A model generated the notes under the pieces. That model saw only the letters and a program-made list of their open reading frames with translations. It was not told the DNA's origin and searched no databases. A DNA stretch of 39,418 nt from Daejeonella sp. H1SJ63 (lineage in GTDB: Bacteria > Bacteroidota > Bacteroidia > Sphingobacteriales > Sphingobacteriaceae): the NCBI RefSeq assembly GCF_029360775.1, contig NZ_JARKMZ010000033.1, positions 1 to 39,418 on the forward strand, in the 5' to 3' direction. The stretch's first letter is position 1. Every line of letters starts with the position of its first letter. The position numbers and the translations under genes are program-made. Below are positions 1-9,777 of the stretch, piece after piece.

Positions 1-63
1 AGTAAGATAATTCCTGCTTGATCGTTTCATTAAAGTACTCCCAAAAGGAGTGGCTTTTTCAGT

Positions 64-91
64 GCCCTCATTTATTTTGAAGGGCTTTTTT
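64..91 (+). terminator. Rho-independent terminator of an upstream gene outside the window
   Basis: Stem GCCCT/AGGGC (64-68 with 81-85) is followed by six T residues at 86-91. A second small hairpin, ACTCC/GGAGT, lies just before it at 37-51. The T tract is on the plus strand, so it ends a plus-strand transcript entering from the left. It abuts the stop codon of the minus-strand gene that ends at 72, so the two transcription units converge here. Nothing else is seen in positions 1-63. Confidence 0.6.
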
Positions 92-953
92 GTTCGGGTA
101 CATATCGCAGATAAACGACAGCACTTACTTCTTTACTGGATCTGATTATTACCTCATGTGTATTTGCTCCATCATAAACAACGAGATTAGATGTGTTGGG
201 GGGGATTTGCCCCAGATTTTCTGCATACATGATGATTTCATGCAATTCCATACTTCTGTTCAGCCTGAGTGTATGAAATGATGATTTATTCAGAATAGTC
301 TGATTCCTAATAAATGGTCTTCTGTTGTGATAAACCGAGATGATATCTCCATCCTCTTTCAGATAATCTTTAATTTCCAGTTGAATGACATTGTTTTGTA
401 CTTCAAGCACAACAGGCCGGGCAAGTTTAGTCTGTAAAAATACATTCGGATCCCTGCCATCGAGCAAAATTTTACTGAGAATTTCGGGTGGTATGTTTTT
501 TTGATTTGTTTTGTTGAAACGTTGCAGGTAAGCATTGCCCGGAAAACATTGAACCAGATTTTCTCCTGCACCGGTAAAGGTGCCGGTCAGGTTTTCAGTT
601 TCATTTTCCTTGCTAAGCCTTAATTTCAATTGCTTAATGCAGAGAAAACGGGTACTGTCGCTGGGGATTTTAGAGTGAAGTATCTTCAGTTCATTGATGT
701 TTAAAGTGTTATTATTGACAATGCCGATGAAATCTAAAATACCTTCGGCACGAAGCGGATTGTCCCTGAATAAATAAGCTTTCCCGTTCACAATATTCTG
801 ATCCTGATCTTTAATATGTAGGACATAATTGACTTCCAGTGCCGTAATATTCCTGACATCAGTATCCAGATATCCAACCCAAATTCCTTTCATGTCCTGT
901 CCCCGGGAGGATAAGCTGAAAGTAATCAGGATCAGGATACAGAATAGTTTCAT
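72..953 (-). CDS. Secreted protein of unknown function, paralogue of its neighbour
   Basis: This 293-residue protein has an N-terminal signal peptide (hydrophobic residues 3-16, likely cut near SRGQD). I do not recognise an enzyme family. The N-terminal half begins with a GIWVGYL-type strand pattern. The last about 90 residues contain HEIIMYAENLGQIPPNTS, a phrase shared almost word for word with the adjacent upstream gene (958-1851). That C-terminal segment resembles a domain common at the end of Bacteroidota secreted proteins. Only four bases separate it from the stop of its paralogue, so the two are almost certainly cotranscribed and arose by tandem duplication. Function is unknown; a periplasmic or surface location is inferred from the signal peptide. 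Confidence 0.75.
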   Translation of the reverse strand: MKLFCILILITFSLSSRGQDMKGIWVGYLDTDVRNITALEVNYVLHIKDQDQNIVNGKAYLFRDNPLRAEGILDFIGIVNNNTLNINELKILHSKIPSDSTRFLCIKQLKLRLSKENETENLTGTFTGAGENLVQCFPGNAYLQRFNKTNQKNIPPEILSKILLDGRDPNVFLQTKLARPVVLEVQNNVIQLEIKDYLKEDGDIISVYHNRRPFIRNQTILNKSSFHTLRLNRSMELHEIIMYAENLGQIPPNTSNLVVYDGANTHEVIIRSSKEVSAVVYLRYVPEQKSPSK

Positions 954-957
954 GTTT

Positions 958-1851
958 TCATGATTTTTCGGGTCTGTACTTCAGCATAATGGTTGCAGAT
1001 CTTTGCTTGTCTGAAGTAATCATAATCCTGTGTCTGGATTCTCCGTCGATCAGGATCAATTCTGATGTGTTTGGTGGAATCATACCAAGGTTTTCGGCAT
1101 ACATCAGAATTTCATGAAATTCAGCTGCAGGGTTCAGCTTAAAATTAATGATTGAGGGCCTTTTGGATATCCGTATGTTCCTGGCAAGTATGTTCCGGTT
1201 CAGATAAACAGAAACCGTATCATTGTCGGTTTTCAGATAATCCAGAAGCTGTATCTGCAGTTCCGGATTATGTACAATGATTTCAGTGATCTTTTTAGGT
1301 TCTGTATTCAGAAATGAAGTGCTGAAATCTGCTGTTGACAGAGTCTCTGCAGCAGCAGGTAATGCGTTAAGGGCAATGATTGAGTCCTTATATTCTTCGA
1401 GAAATTTATTTAGTCCGTCAAGCGATCTGGATAAGATCACTTTCCCCGGTATGCATGGATCATTCATGTCTTTCTTGCTGAATCCCGACCAGCTGCCTTC
1501 CAGATACTCGAAATTTTCATCTGTGCGATAGCTGAGCTTAAATTTTTTGATGCAGGCAATCCAGTCCCAGGGTACAATATCTTCCCGTATCCAATCTATA
1601 CTTTCAGAAAGATAAATACTGTCTTTTTCAATATGTCCGGAAAGTCCGATTCTTATTTTAACGGAGTTTTCAAAAGTGGCATAGGAATCGCCCCAGATAT
1701 TTTTACGGTGACTTAAATCGAGCTCGAGGTCATAAAGATCGCTGTAGCCTCCGGGCTGCTGACTAACCTTTCCATACCATTTTCCGCTTAAATTCTGCGA
1801 AAAGGCAGGATGAAATAGTAATGATAATAAAATGATTGGGAGCCATTTCAT
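958..1851 (-). CDS. Secreted protein of unknown function, tandem paralogue
   Basis: This 297-residue protein has a clear signal peptide (MKWLPIILLSLLFHPAFSQ), likely cleaved after residue 19. It shares the order of segments and the C-terminal phrase HEILMYAENLGMIPPNTS with the gene at 72-953, so the pair is a tandem duplication. The N-terminal part starts with SGKWYGKV, a beta-strand pattern also seen in its partner. No catalytic motif was recognised. It is read in the same direction as the protease at 1903-2331 and mdh, with a 51-base gap, so it may belong to a longer transcript. Periplasmic or outer-membrane location is inferred only from the signal peptide. Confidence 0.75.
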   Translation of the reverse strand: MKWLPIILLSLLFHPAFSQNLSGKWYGKVSQQPGGYSDLYDLELDLSHRKNIWGDSYATFENSVKIRIGLSGHIEKDSIYLSESIDWIREDIVPWDWIACIKKFKLSYRTDENFEYLEGSWSGFSKKDMNDPCIPGKVILSRSLDGLNKFLEEYKDSIIALNALPAAAETLSTADFSTSFLNTEPKKITEIIVHNPELQIQLLDYLKTDNDTVSVYLNRNILARNIRISKRPSIINFKLNPAAEFHEILMYAENLGMIPPNTSELILIDGESRHRIMITSDKQRSATIMLKYRPEKS

Positions 1852-1902
1852 ATCTTATATTTTAAATCAATTTAATGAATTAAAATAAATATGTAAAGGC
1901 TT

Positions 1903-2331
1903 TTATTTGAATAGTTTAAGGTGGAGTTTGCCGTAATTTATGATGGCATCGTAAGATTGAAGGATATCTCCTCCGATTACGCCGATTACTGGAGAAATAT
2001 TCAGGCTGGTATAAGCCTGATTTATGGTCGAAAGGTCAAGTACTGCCGCTTCAAAATTTTTAAGTTTAAAGGCTCCGATTTTGATTGAAGGCAGGATGAT
2101 GGTATGGCTTTCCATAGTATTAGTTCCAAGCCCGGTGGAAAGTTTATCAGATATTACCAGATCGCCCTGAGTGATATGCTTTTCGATACTTGTTTTATCG
2201 AATACGGTTTTGGATGCGCCGGTATCAAGAACTGCTTTAAAGGTTTGCCCGAAAACAACAACTTCCACCAAAAGGTGGAAGCCGTCGTCGTGTAAATTTA
2301 ATAGTTCTAAAGGAACCTTTGTACTTTTCAT
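1903..2331 (-). CDS. Retropepsin-like (clan AA) aspartic protease
   Basis: This 142-residue protein carries the aspartic protease active-site signature AVLDTGAS, with the catalytic aspartate at about D36. The hydrophobic-hydrophobic-Gly element of the family follows later, in PVIGVIGGDIL near residue 115. The single-domain length suits the retropepsin-like group, whose members act as homodimers with one DTG per chain. There is no signal peptide, so it is probably cytoplasmic. It starts 20 bases after the mdh stop on the same strand and is likely cotranscribed with mdh. Substrate is unknown. The family call is fairly secure; protease activity is inference. Confidence 0.75.
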   Translation of the reverse strand: MKSTKVPLELLNLHDDGFHLLVEVVVFGQTFKAVLDTGASKTVFDKTSIEKHITQGDLVISDKLSTGLGTNTMESHTIILPSIKIGAFKLKNFEAAVLDLSTINQAYTSLNISPVIGVIGGDILQSYDAIINYGKLHLKLFK

Positions 2332-2351
2332 TCAGAATATTACTGCTGAAT

Positions 2352-3290
2352 TTAGATCAGGTTTGAATCTTTCAATACCTGGTTCATGTTTCTAACTGCA
2401 TCTGCACTCTTATTGAATTCAGCCTGCTCAGCATCAGATAATTTGAAGTCCATGATTTTCTCCCAGCCGTTTTTGCCCAGGATTACCGGAACAACAAGAG
2501 AAATGTCTTTTTGTCCGTATTCACCATCTAAAGCTACACCACAAGAGATTAGTTTTTTCTCATCACGAACGATACTTTCAACCATTGCTGCAGTACCGGC
2601 TCCCGGAGCATACCATGCAGAAGTACCGATTAATTTAGTTAAAGTTGCACCTCCAACCATTGTTGAAGAAACCACTCTTTCCTGCTGCTCTTTGCTTAAT
2701 AACTGGGTAACCGGGATGCTGTTCCATGTAGCATGATTAATCAAAGGAATCATGGTAGTATCACCGTGACCACCGATAACTACTGCATTAAGGTCAGAAG
2801 GAGAGCAACCAAGTTCAACACTCAGGTAATATTTGAATCTTGCAGAATCCAGAGCACCACCCATACCTAAGATTCTGTTTTTAGGAAGTCCTGAAGTTTT
2901 CAGAGTCAGGTAGTTCATGGTATCCATCGGGTTAGAAACCACAATGATGATCGTATTCGGAGAGTATTTAAGAATGTTTTCAGTAACACTTTTTACAATA
3001 TTCGCGTTGGTGCCGATCAGTTCTTCACGGGTCATTCCCGGTTTGCGGGGTAATCCTGAAGTAATAACAACAACTTCAGAATCGGCAGTAGCTGCATAAT
3101 CATTAGTTACACCCTTGATCTTGGTGTCAAAGCCAAGCAGGGCAGAAGTTTGCATCATATCGATTGCTTTACCTTCAGCAAAACCTTCTCTGATATCTAA
3201 TAAGATAAGTTCTTCGGCTAGTTCTTTTCTGGCGATGTTATCAGCACAGGTTGCACCTACTGCACCGGCTCCTACAACTGTAATTTTCAT
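2352..3290 (-). CDS. mdh: Malate dehydrogenase
   Basis: This enzyme interconverts malate and oxaloacetate with NAD in the citric acid cycle. The 312-residue chain has the usual length for the LDH-like MDH group. It has the Rossmann glycine motif GAGAVG at residues 7-12 and an acidic residue (D32) after the second strand, which fits NAD preference. The substrate loop PRKPGMTRE contains R82 and R88, with arginine at 82 where lactate dehydrogenases have glutamine. The catalytic pair is D148 and H175 (IGGHGDT). The protein is cytoplasmic. It is first in a minus-strand run with the small aspartic protease and two secreted paralogues. The about 170-base AT-rich region upstream presumably holds its promoter, but I found no exact consensus. 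Confidence 0.96.
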   Translation of the reverse strand: MKITVVGAGAVGATCADNIARKELAEELILLDIREGFAEGKAIDMMQTSALLGFDTKIKGVTNDYAATADSEVVVITSGLPRKPGMTREELIGTNANIVKSVTENILKYSPNTIIIVVSNPMDTMNYLTLKTSGLPKNRILGMGGALDSARFKYYLSVELGCSPSDLNAVVIGGHGDTTMIPLINHATWNSIPVTQLLSKEQQERVVSSTMVGGATLTKLIGTSAWYAPGAGTAAMVESIVRDEKKLISCGVALDGEYGQKDISLVVPVILGKNGWEKIMDFKLSDAEQAEFNKSADAVRNMNQVLKDSNLI

Positions 3291-3474
3291 TTTATGATTT
3301 GTTTTTAATTAGAGATCGGATTTGATTGCGATTTTTTTTAAAATCGGCTTTTTTATTATCTAAAATGTGATTGACAGACATTTTAAATTAATTACGAAGA
3401 TAGATAATTCAATCTTTTTTAGGAAATTATTAGTAGTGTTAGTGTAAGATTTTTGTTTCTTAAATTGTAAATAT

Positions 3475-3669
3475 GGAGATACTCTAACTTCAATATAGCT
3501 CAACTTCTTTAGCTTCTGGTTTTTTCAGATACTTCGGGCTTATTTACTTGCCAAATATTTAAAAATGGATCCCGAAAGTGTCTTTGCCATACCAGTCACT
3601 GAAATCTCTATTACCATAGCGGCTTATATTTTGTTCAAAAGGGGACGCTGGAAGAAGATAGAGGTGTAA
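3475..3669 (+). pseudogene. C-terminal remnant of a MATE-family efflux transporter
   Basis: Read in one plus-strand frame, this stretch gives GDTLTSI, a stop codon (3496-3498), then LNFFSFWFFQILRAYLLAKY and a tail ending FKRGRWKKIEV before a stop at 3667-3669. This matches, from memory, the last transmembrane helices and basic tail of Bacteroidota MATE multidrug or Na+ antiporters (GDTLTPT..., FSFW..QIP.AYLLA..., AAYILFKRG.WKK). The 5' four-fifths of the gene is absent and an in-frame stop is present, so it cannot encode a transporter. Only a 34-codon ORF from ATG 3565 remains. It is a relic of a deletion between mdh and the cfa gene. Confidence 0.7.
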
Positions 3670-3810
3670 GTTGTCGGACGCGTAATAAAAAGTACTATAA
3701 AACTAATTCAGTATAAGCCGTCTCCTGGTAATCTGTGATCAGTCATTTGTGATAAATTGGAATGCTGAATAAATTTATATTTTTAAATTCGCCCAAAGGT
3801 TTAAACTCAT

Positions 3811-4928
3811 ATGAGATCACTTGAACAGATTTTTCGGAATTCATTTGCAGATGTTGGTATTACGATTAATGGTGATAAACCCTGGGATATTCAGGTGCAT
3901 AATCCGGATTCTATGAGCGGATTGTAAGTGGAGGCAGTCTGGCTTTTGGTGAATCTTATATGGAGGGATGGTGGGACTGCGAGGCTCTGGATCAATTTTT
4001 TTTCAGAGTATTTCATCACAGTCTGCACAAGAAATTACCTGTTTTTAGCTTTAATTTTATACTTCTTGCCCTGAATGCAAAATTAAAAAATATGCAGAGC
4101 AAAAGCCAGGCTAAAGAAGTTGCTTATAAACATTATGATATCGGTAATGAGCTTTTTGAAAAAATGCTTGATACACGAATGATGTACTCATGCGGCTATT
4201 GGGAAAAGGCGAACAATCTTGAGGAAGCTCAGGTTGCCAAGCTTGATTTGATTTGCCGTAAGTTGAAACTCGAAAAGGGGATGAAGTTGCTGGAGATAGG
4301 TTGTGGCTGGGGTGGTTTTGCTAAATATGCTGCCGAAAATTATGGTGTTTCTGTTACCGGAATAACGGTATCTGAACAGCAAGCTATTCATGCCAGAAAA
4401 GTTAATGAAGGTCTTCCTGTTGAGATCAGGTTGCAGGATTATCGGGATGTTGATGAGAAATTTGACAGGCTTGTATCCATAGGGATGCTGGAGCATGTTG
4501 GCTATCGTAATTACAGGGAGTACATGGAAATAGCGGCTAAATGCCTCAGCGATGATGGCTTATTCCTGATACAAACCATCGGAGGTGGTCATGATGCCAA
4601 AACTACCGATCCATGGATAGATAAATATATTTTCCCTAATGGTGTGATTCCATCGGCGAGTCAGTTGTCCAAATCATGGCAGGGACTTTTTGTTCTGGAG
4701 GACTGGCATAATTTCGGGCTGTATTATGATCCAACCTTAATGGCCTGGTTAAAAAAATTCGAAGAAAGCTGGGATAGCATCAAGGCAGATTATAATGAAA
4801 CCTTTTATCGTATGTGGCGCTATTACCTGTGTGCAAGTGCGGCAACTTTCCGCGCCCGCTATAATCAACTTTGGCATATCGTTTTAACTAAACGACAACA
4901 CCTTGGTATTTATCAGTCTGTGCGATAA
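3811..4928 (+). pseudogene. cfa: Cyclopropane-fatty-acyl-phospholipid synthase, frameshifted
   Basis: The enzyme family transfers a methylene group from S-adenosylmethionine to double bonds of membrane phospholipid acyl chains. Translation from ATG 3811 gives an N-terminal segment ending DIQVHNPD. It then runs out of frame at about 3910-3911 and stops at 3925. In the frame that lacks one base, the family sequence continues directly (YERIVSGGSLAFGESYMEGWW) to 4928, with the SAM-binding motif LEIGCGWGG. Restoring one base would give about 372 residues, normal for Cfa. The open frame from ATG 3960 (322 residues) alone lacks the N-terminal region and is unlikely to be the native start. The break is either a genuine pseudogene mutation or a one-base sequencing error. 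Confidence 0.8.
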
Positions 4929-5184
4929 GGTTTTATAACCATTCGGAACTGCTAATATTCGTTGATCGTGCATTTAAATTCCATTGGCTAAGCTGAATTT
5001 AAGCCCACAAATTCTATTCTAATTGAATGAAACAAGATATGCAGAGATAAGTGGTTGACATGTAGACATGCTGTTCGTTATACCTTTTTGCAAAATAGAT
5101 TCTGCACGGAGAGCTCGCACCATTAAAACTATAGCGATTCCCTTAATTTGAAGGAACAAAAATTGCAGATTTTAAAAATACTAA

Positions 5185-5934
5185 TCAATCTTCTTTATAC
5201 CGATTGTTCCAACCTAAATTCATGACCAAACCAATACTCATAATCGAATTGCCGGCAGTCAGGAATTTACGGTTCTTCAAACCGAAATTGCTGCCGCCGA
5301 TATATTGCAATTGCAGCATATTATTCAAAGCCATTCTGGTAAAAAACACAGGCTCAAAAAAGATGTTATCCTCGTTTAACTGTTCTGATTTATTAATAAG
5401 AAATTGGTTTGAACTGACATGACTGATTCTTAAGGCTGTTCCATAATTTAATGGGAAGCTTGATCCGAAAAGGTTCAGGTCTTTCTTTTTCTTACTGCTG
5501 TAATTAACCTGAAGGAATGTTTTGCCGAATCTGATTTCCTGAGCTTCATAAATCACCATACCGTTTGATGTGTTTGTCAGGTAGTTGCGTTCTGAATTTC
5601 CCATTCCCAAACCGGCATAAATCTCCAGGATCCTGTCTTTATTATTACCGAATGTTGTAAAATACCCCGCACCGGTTTCAAGTAAATTATGACTGAACTC
5701 TTTTTTAGTCCGGTTTTGATCTGTTACTGAGGCGTTAAGCAGGGCCGCCCAGTGATCTGAGAAAGCATAAGCAGTATTGAATGAAAAATTCCCTTTGAGA
5801 CTCAGACTTGCTGATGCATGAACTTCATCTTTTTTACTCAGCATCGGAGTGTTCGGTACATTCGGCATATATAAAGAACTGCATGATTGAATTAAGAGCA
5901 TTGAGACTGAAAGAATAAAAGGGATCTTGTTCAT
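5185..5934 (-). CDS. Outer-membrane-type lipoprotein of unknown function
   Basis: This 249-residue protein begins with a lipoprotein signal ending in the lipobox-like stretch LLIQSCSS; the cysteine at about residue 18 would be lipidated. The mature part opens with YMPNVPNTPML and continues in alternating hydrophobic and polar strands ending in aromatic residues. This suggests a small beta-barrel or beta-rich protein, similar to uncharacterised Bacteroidota lipoproteins starting with a YMPN phrase. No enzymatic motif was found. It is transcribed divergently from dnaE, with 189 bases between the starts. Location at the outer membrane is inferred. Confidence 0.7.
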   Translation of the reverse strand: MNKIPFILSVSMLLIQSCSSLYMPNVPNTPMLSKKDEVHASASLSLKGNFSFNTAYAFSDHWAALLNASVTDQNRTKKEFSHNLLETGAGYFTTFGNNKDRILEIYAGLGMGNSERNYLTNTSNGMVIYEAQEIRFGKTFLQVNYSSKKKKDLNLFGSSFPLNYGTALRISHVSSNQFLINKSEQLNEDNIFFEPVFFTRMALNNMLQLQYIGGSNFGLKNRKFLTAGNSIMSIGLVMNLGWNNRYKED

Positions 5935-6093
5935 AGGTCGTTTTTGTGTAGGGCTGGACTAAAACTTGTACATTTTCATACTTTTTATAGTGTGTATATC
6001 CCTATGCAAGAAAAGTGCCTTTAATTCTTCTGAGTATAGATTGCTCCTTTAATTTTACTTTTCAACACCGCTCCCCTCAGGCAAAAAGATTCG

Positions 6094-6101
6094 TAAATTT
6101 G
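6094..6101 (+). promoter_or_regulatory. Possible -7 box of the dnaE promoter
   Basis: TAAATTTG fits the Bacteroidota -7 consensus TAnnTTTG and would place transcription start about 15-20 bases before the dnaE ATG at 6124. No TTG is seen 19-21 bases further upstream, so only half of the promoter is supported. Confidence 0.4.
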
Positions 6102-6123
6102 AATTCATCCCAATATTATTCTT

Positions 6124-9100
6124 ATGCCTGATTTTTCGCACCTGCACGTACATACTCAATTCTCGCTTTTGGATGGTGCGGCAGACATTTCGCGACTTTT
6201 CAAGAAAGCAAAAGCAGATGGAATGAAGGCTATGGCCATTACCGATCATGGTAATATGTTTGGGGTTTTCAAATTCGTTGCTGAAGCCGGAAAGCATGGG
6301 GTTAAGCCTATTGTTGGTTGTGAGTTTTATGTGGTGGACGATCGTCATTTAAAACAGTTTACCAAGGATAAGCGGGATATTCGTTATCATCAGCTATTGC
6401 TGGCTAAAAATGCCACCGGATACAAGAACCTGGTTAAGCTTTGTTCAATGGGCTATATTGAGGGATTGTACAGCAAATGGCCCCGTATTGATAAGGAGCT
6501 GATTCTGAAGCATCATGAGGGTCTTATCGCTACAACCTGTTGTCTGGGAGCATCTGTGCCGCAAGCCATTCTGAAGAAAGGTGAGGCAGAAGCAGAAATC
6601 GAGTTTAAATGGTGGCTTGATCTGTTTGGTGAAGATTATTATATCGAGCTTCAGAGACATGAGCTTCCTGAGCAGGAAACCGTAAATGCGGTATTGCTCA
6701 GGTTTGCCAAAAAATATAATGTTAAAGTGATCTGTTCCAATGATTCGCATTATGTGGATCAGCAGGATGCTAATGCTCATGATATCCTTTTGTGTGTGAA
6801 TACCGGGGATATGAAAAGCACGCCAATAGCAACTGATGAAGAAAGCGGAAAGGGCTACAGGTTCGGTTTTCCGAATGATCAGTTCTTTTTCAAAACTCAG
6901 GCTGAAATGGGGCAGATCTTTCGCGATCTTCCGGAGGCACTGGATAATACCAATGAAATTGTAGATAAAGTTGAGGTTCTGCAGCTTAAGCGGGATATCA
7001 TGCTTCCTAACTTCCCGATACCTGATGAGTTTAAAATTCATCAGGGGCCTGAATCAGATAACCTGAATCAGTGGGAATATCTTAAAGACCTGACTTTCAA
7101 AGGGGCTAAGGAGCGATACAGGGATATAACTCCGGATGTGGAAGAACGACTCAACTTTGAGTTGTTTACCATCCGTACAATGGGTTTTGCAGGGTATTTC
7201 CTGATTGTTGCTGATTTCATCAGGGCAGGTCGTGACCTGGGAGTGTTCATCGGTCCGGGAAGGGGATCTGCCGCCGGATCAGTAGTAGCTTATTGCATCG
7301 GAATCACGAATATCGATCCGATAAAGTATAATCTCCTGTTTGAGCGTTTCCTGAATCCCGACCGTAAGTCGATGCCCGATATTGATACAGACTTTGATGA
7401 TTCCGGAAGACAGAAGGTGATTGATTATGTGGTTGATAAGTACGGTAAAAATCAGGTAGCACAGATCATTACCTATGGCTCTATGGCTGCCAAATCAAGT
7501 ATTAAGGATGTTGCGCGGGTACTTGACCTTCCGCTGGCCGAGTCGAATATGCTGGCCAAACTGGTGCCTGACAGGCCCGGAACAAACCTGGTGCAGGTAA
7601 TGACTGCTTCGCTTGATAATCTGAAGAAAGAACTGAATCCTGAAGACTTTGAGAATGTCAAAGCATTGAGAAAGATTCTGGAGGATGGTAAAACATTGCA
7701 GGCTGAGGTTTTGAAGGAAGCAATGATCCTTGAGGGATCCGTAAGAAACGTAGGAGTACATGCTGCCGGTATCATTATCGCACCGGATGACCTTACCAAT
7801 ATTATCCCGGTCGCTACATCAAAAGAATCCGATCTGCTGGTTACCCAGTTTGATGGTCGGGTGATTGAGGATGCGGGAGTAATTAAAATGGACTTTCTGG
7901 GACTGAAAACCCTGACCATTATCAAGGATGCCCTTCGGCTGATCAAACAAAATCATAACGTTGATATTGATATCGACTATATTTCTCTGGAGGATCAGAA
8001 GACATTTGAGCTGTATCAGCGTGGAGATACTAACGGAACTTTTCAGTTTGAAAGTGATGGTATGCAAATGTATTTGCGCGAGTTAAAGCCGGATAAGTTT
8101 GAGGATCTGATCGCGATGAACGCGCTTTACCGTCCGGGGCCGATAGAATATATTCCGAAATTTATTTCCAGAAAGCATGGCAGGGAAGAGGTAAGCTATG
8201 ATCTTCAGGATATGCAGGAGCATCTGGAGGAAACCTACGGAATTACTGTATATCAGGAGCAGGTGATGCTGCTGTCGCAAAAACTGGCCGGATTCAGCAA
8301 GGGGGATGCCGACGTATTACGTAAGGCAATGGGTAAGAAGCAGATTGAGGTGCTGAATAAGATGAAAGCTCAGTTTATGGAGGGCTGTAAAATAAACGGG
8401 CATGATACTAAAATTGCAGAGAAAGTCTGGACCGACTGGGAGGCATTTGCTCAGTATGCATTCAATAAATCGCACTCTACCTGTTATGCTTTTGTGGCCT
8501 ATCAGACGGCCTATCTGAAAGCCAATTACCCCGCTGAGTATATGGCGGCGGTATTAAATAACCAGAACAATATTGAAAAAATCTCCTTCTTCATGGAGGA
8601 GTGTAAAAAGATGGGGATCCCGGTATTGGGACCTGATATCAATGAATCTGAACTGAGCTTTACTGTAAATAAAAAGGGTGAAGTTCGCTTTGGAATGTCG
8701 GGTATGAAAGGCGTGGGCGAGAAGGCTGTAGAAAGTATTGTGGAGGAGCGGGAGGCTAACGGACCGTATTCAAGTGTTTATGACTTTGCCAGAAGGACCA
8801 ATTCGCGAGCAGTTAGTAAGAAAGTGTATGAAAACCTGGTTTACGGAGGGGCATTCGACTGCTTTGGTTTTAACCGGGCTCAGTTTTTCTTTAAACCGGA
8901 TGGCGGACTTTACAATGGAATTGAGCGTTTGGTGAAGTACACCAATGATTTTCAAAATAATCTGAATTCTTCGCAGGCTTCTTTATTTGGCGGGACCAAT
9001 GATGCAGAGATCACTGAACCTCAACTGCCTGAATGCGAAGAATGGGGCTTGATCGAAAAGCTAAAATATGAAAAGGAGTCGATAGGGATTTATCTTACCG

Positions 9101-9756
9101 GGCATCCATTGGATAATTATAAATTTGAGCTCGATAATTTCTGTACTCATAAGGTTAAGCACCTTAGTCTGATCAGCAGGATGAAGTCTGCAGAAGCGCT
9201 GCCCGAGGATCAGGAGGAATTTAAGAAAATAAGTAATCGTGACTTGATTATTGGCGGACTGGTTTCGGCCTGCAGGCACGGCACCACTAAAACAGGTAAA
9301 CCTTTCGGCTCGTTTATGTTCGAAGATTATGGCGAAACCTTTGAAATTGCACTGTTTGGAGAAGATTATATCAAATTAAAGCAATACCTGACCGTTGACT
9401 TGTTTTTACAAGTAAGGGGTACTGTTTCCGAGCGGTTTAAGCAAAAAGATAACTGGGAGTTTAAGGTGAACGGCATCGTTTTACTCTCAGACCTGAGGGA
9501 TAAGATGTCAAAATGTCTGACAATTCAATTGCCGCTTTCAGAGCTGTCAGAATCATTTATGATGAAGATGGATGAGATAGTAAGAGCGAATGCCGAACAA
9601 AATGAAAACCGGAATTGTCAGTTGAAATTCATGATCCTGGATTATGAAGAAGAAACAGCTTTGGAAATGCCTTCTAAATCGCTGAGAATCAATCCAAGCA
9701 ATGAATTTCTGGAAGGGATTACACATGTTCTTGGAGTTCGCTATAAGTTGAATTAA
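6124..9756 (+). CDS. dnaE: DNA polymerase III alpha subunit
   Basis: This is the replicative DNA polymerase catalytic subunit. The 1210-residue chain has an N-terminal PHP domain (HLHVHTQFSLLDG from about residue 6). The palm carries the catalytic aspartates D419/D421/D423 (MPDIDTDFDD) and D590 (IKMDFLG). Next come the finger region with YQEQVM and FNKSHSTCYA, the helix-hairpin-helix region, and an OB-fold near residues 1030-1120. Length and order match bacterial DnaE type I. No intein or truncation was seen. It is followed after 172 bases by trxA, which appears to have its own promoter. Confidence 0.97.
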   Translation: MPDFSHLHVHTQFSLLDGAADISRLFKKAKADGMKAMAITDHGNMFGVFKFVAEAGKHGVKPIVGCEFYVVDDRHLKQFTKDKRDIRYHQLLLAKNATGYKNLVKLCSMGYIEGLYSKWPRIDKELILKHHEGLIATTCCLGASVPQAILKKGEAEAEIEFKWWLDLFGEDYYIELQRHELPEQETVNAVLLRFAKKYNVKVICSNDSHYVDQQDANAHDILLCVNTGDMKSTPIATDEESGKGYRFGFPNDQFFFKTQAEMGQIFRDLPEALDNTNEIVDKVEVLQLKRDIMLPNFPIPDEFKIHQGPESDNLNQWEYLKDLTFKGAKERYRDITPDVEERLNFELFTIRTMGFAGYFLIVADFIRAGRDLGVFIGPGRGSAAGSVVAYCIGITNIDPIKYNLLFERFLNPDRKSMPDIDTDFDDSGRQKVIDYVVDKYGKNQVAQIITYGSMAAKSSIKDVARVLDLPLAESNMLAKLVPDRPGTNLVQVMTASLDNLKKELNPEDFENVKALRKILEDGKTLQAEVLKEAMILEGSVRNVGVHAAGIIIAPDDLTNIIPVATSKESDLLVTQFDGRVIEDAGVIKMDFLGLKTLTIIKDALRLIKQNHNVDIDIDYISLEDQKTFELYQRGDTNGTFQFESDGMQMYLRELKPDKFEDLIAMNALYRPGPIEYIPKFISRKHGREEVSYDLQDMQEHLEETYGITVYQEQVMLLSQKLAGFSKGDADVLRKAMGKKQIEVLNKMKAQFMEGCKINGHDTKIAEKVWTDWEAFAQYAFNKSHSTCYAFVAYQTAYLKANYPAEYMAAVLNNQNNIEKISFFMEECKKMGIPVLGPDINESELSFTVNKKGEVRFGMSGMKGVGEKAVESIVEEREANGPYSSVYDFARRTNSRAVSKKVYENLVYGGAFDCFGFNRAQFFFKPDGGLYNGIERLVKYTNDFQNNLNSSQASLFGGTNDAEITEPQLPECEEWGLIEKLKYEKESIGIYLTGHPLDNYKFELDNFCTHKVKHLSLISRMKSAEALPEDQEEFKKISNRDLIIGGLVSACRHGTTKTGKPFGSFMFEDYGETFEIALFGEDYIKLKQYLTVDLFLQVRGTVSERFKQKDNWEFKVNGIVLLSDLRDKMSKCLTIQLPLSELSESFMMKMDEIVRANAEQNENRNCQLKFMILDYEEETALEMPSKSLRINPSNEFLEGITHVLGVRYKLN

Positions 9757-9777
9757 TGTCACAATAGCAGTCATGAT

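Noticed and set aside
3960-4928. ATG 3960 as the true start of the cyclopropane synthase
   Set aside because: Clear family sequence continues upstream in two frames to ATG 3811, so the shorter frame is the result of a one-base break.
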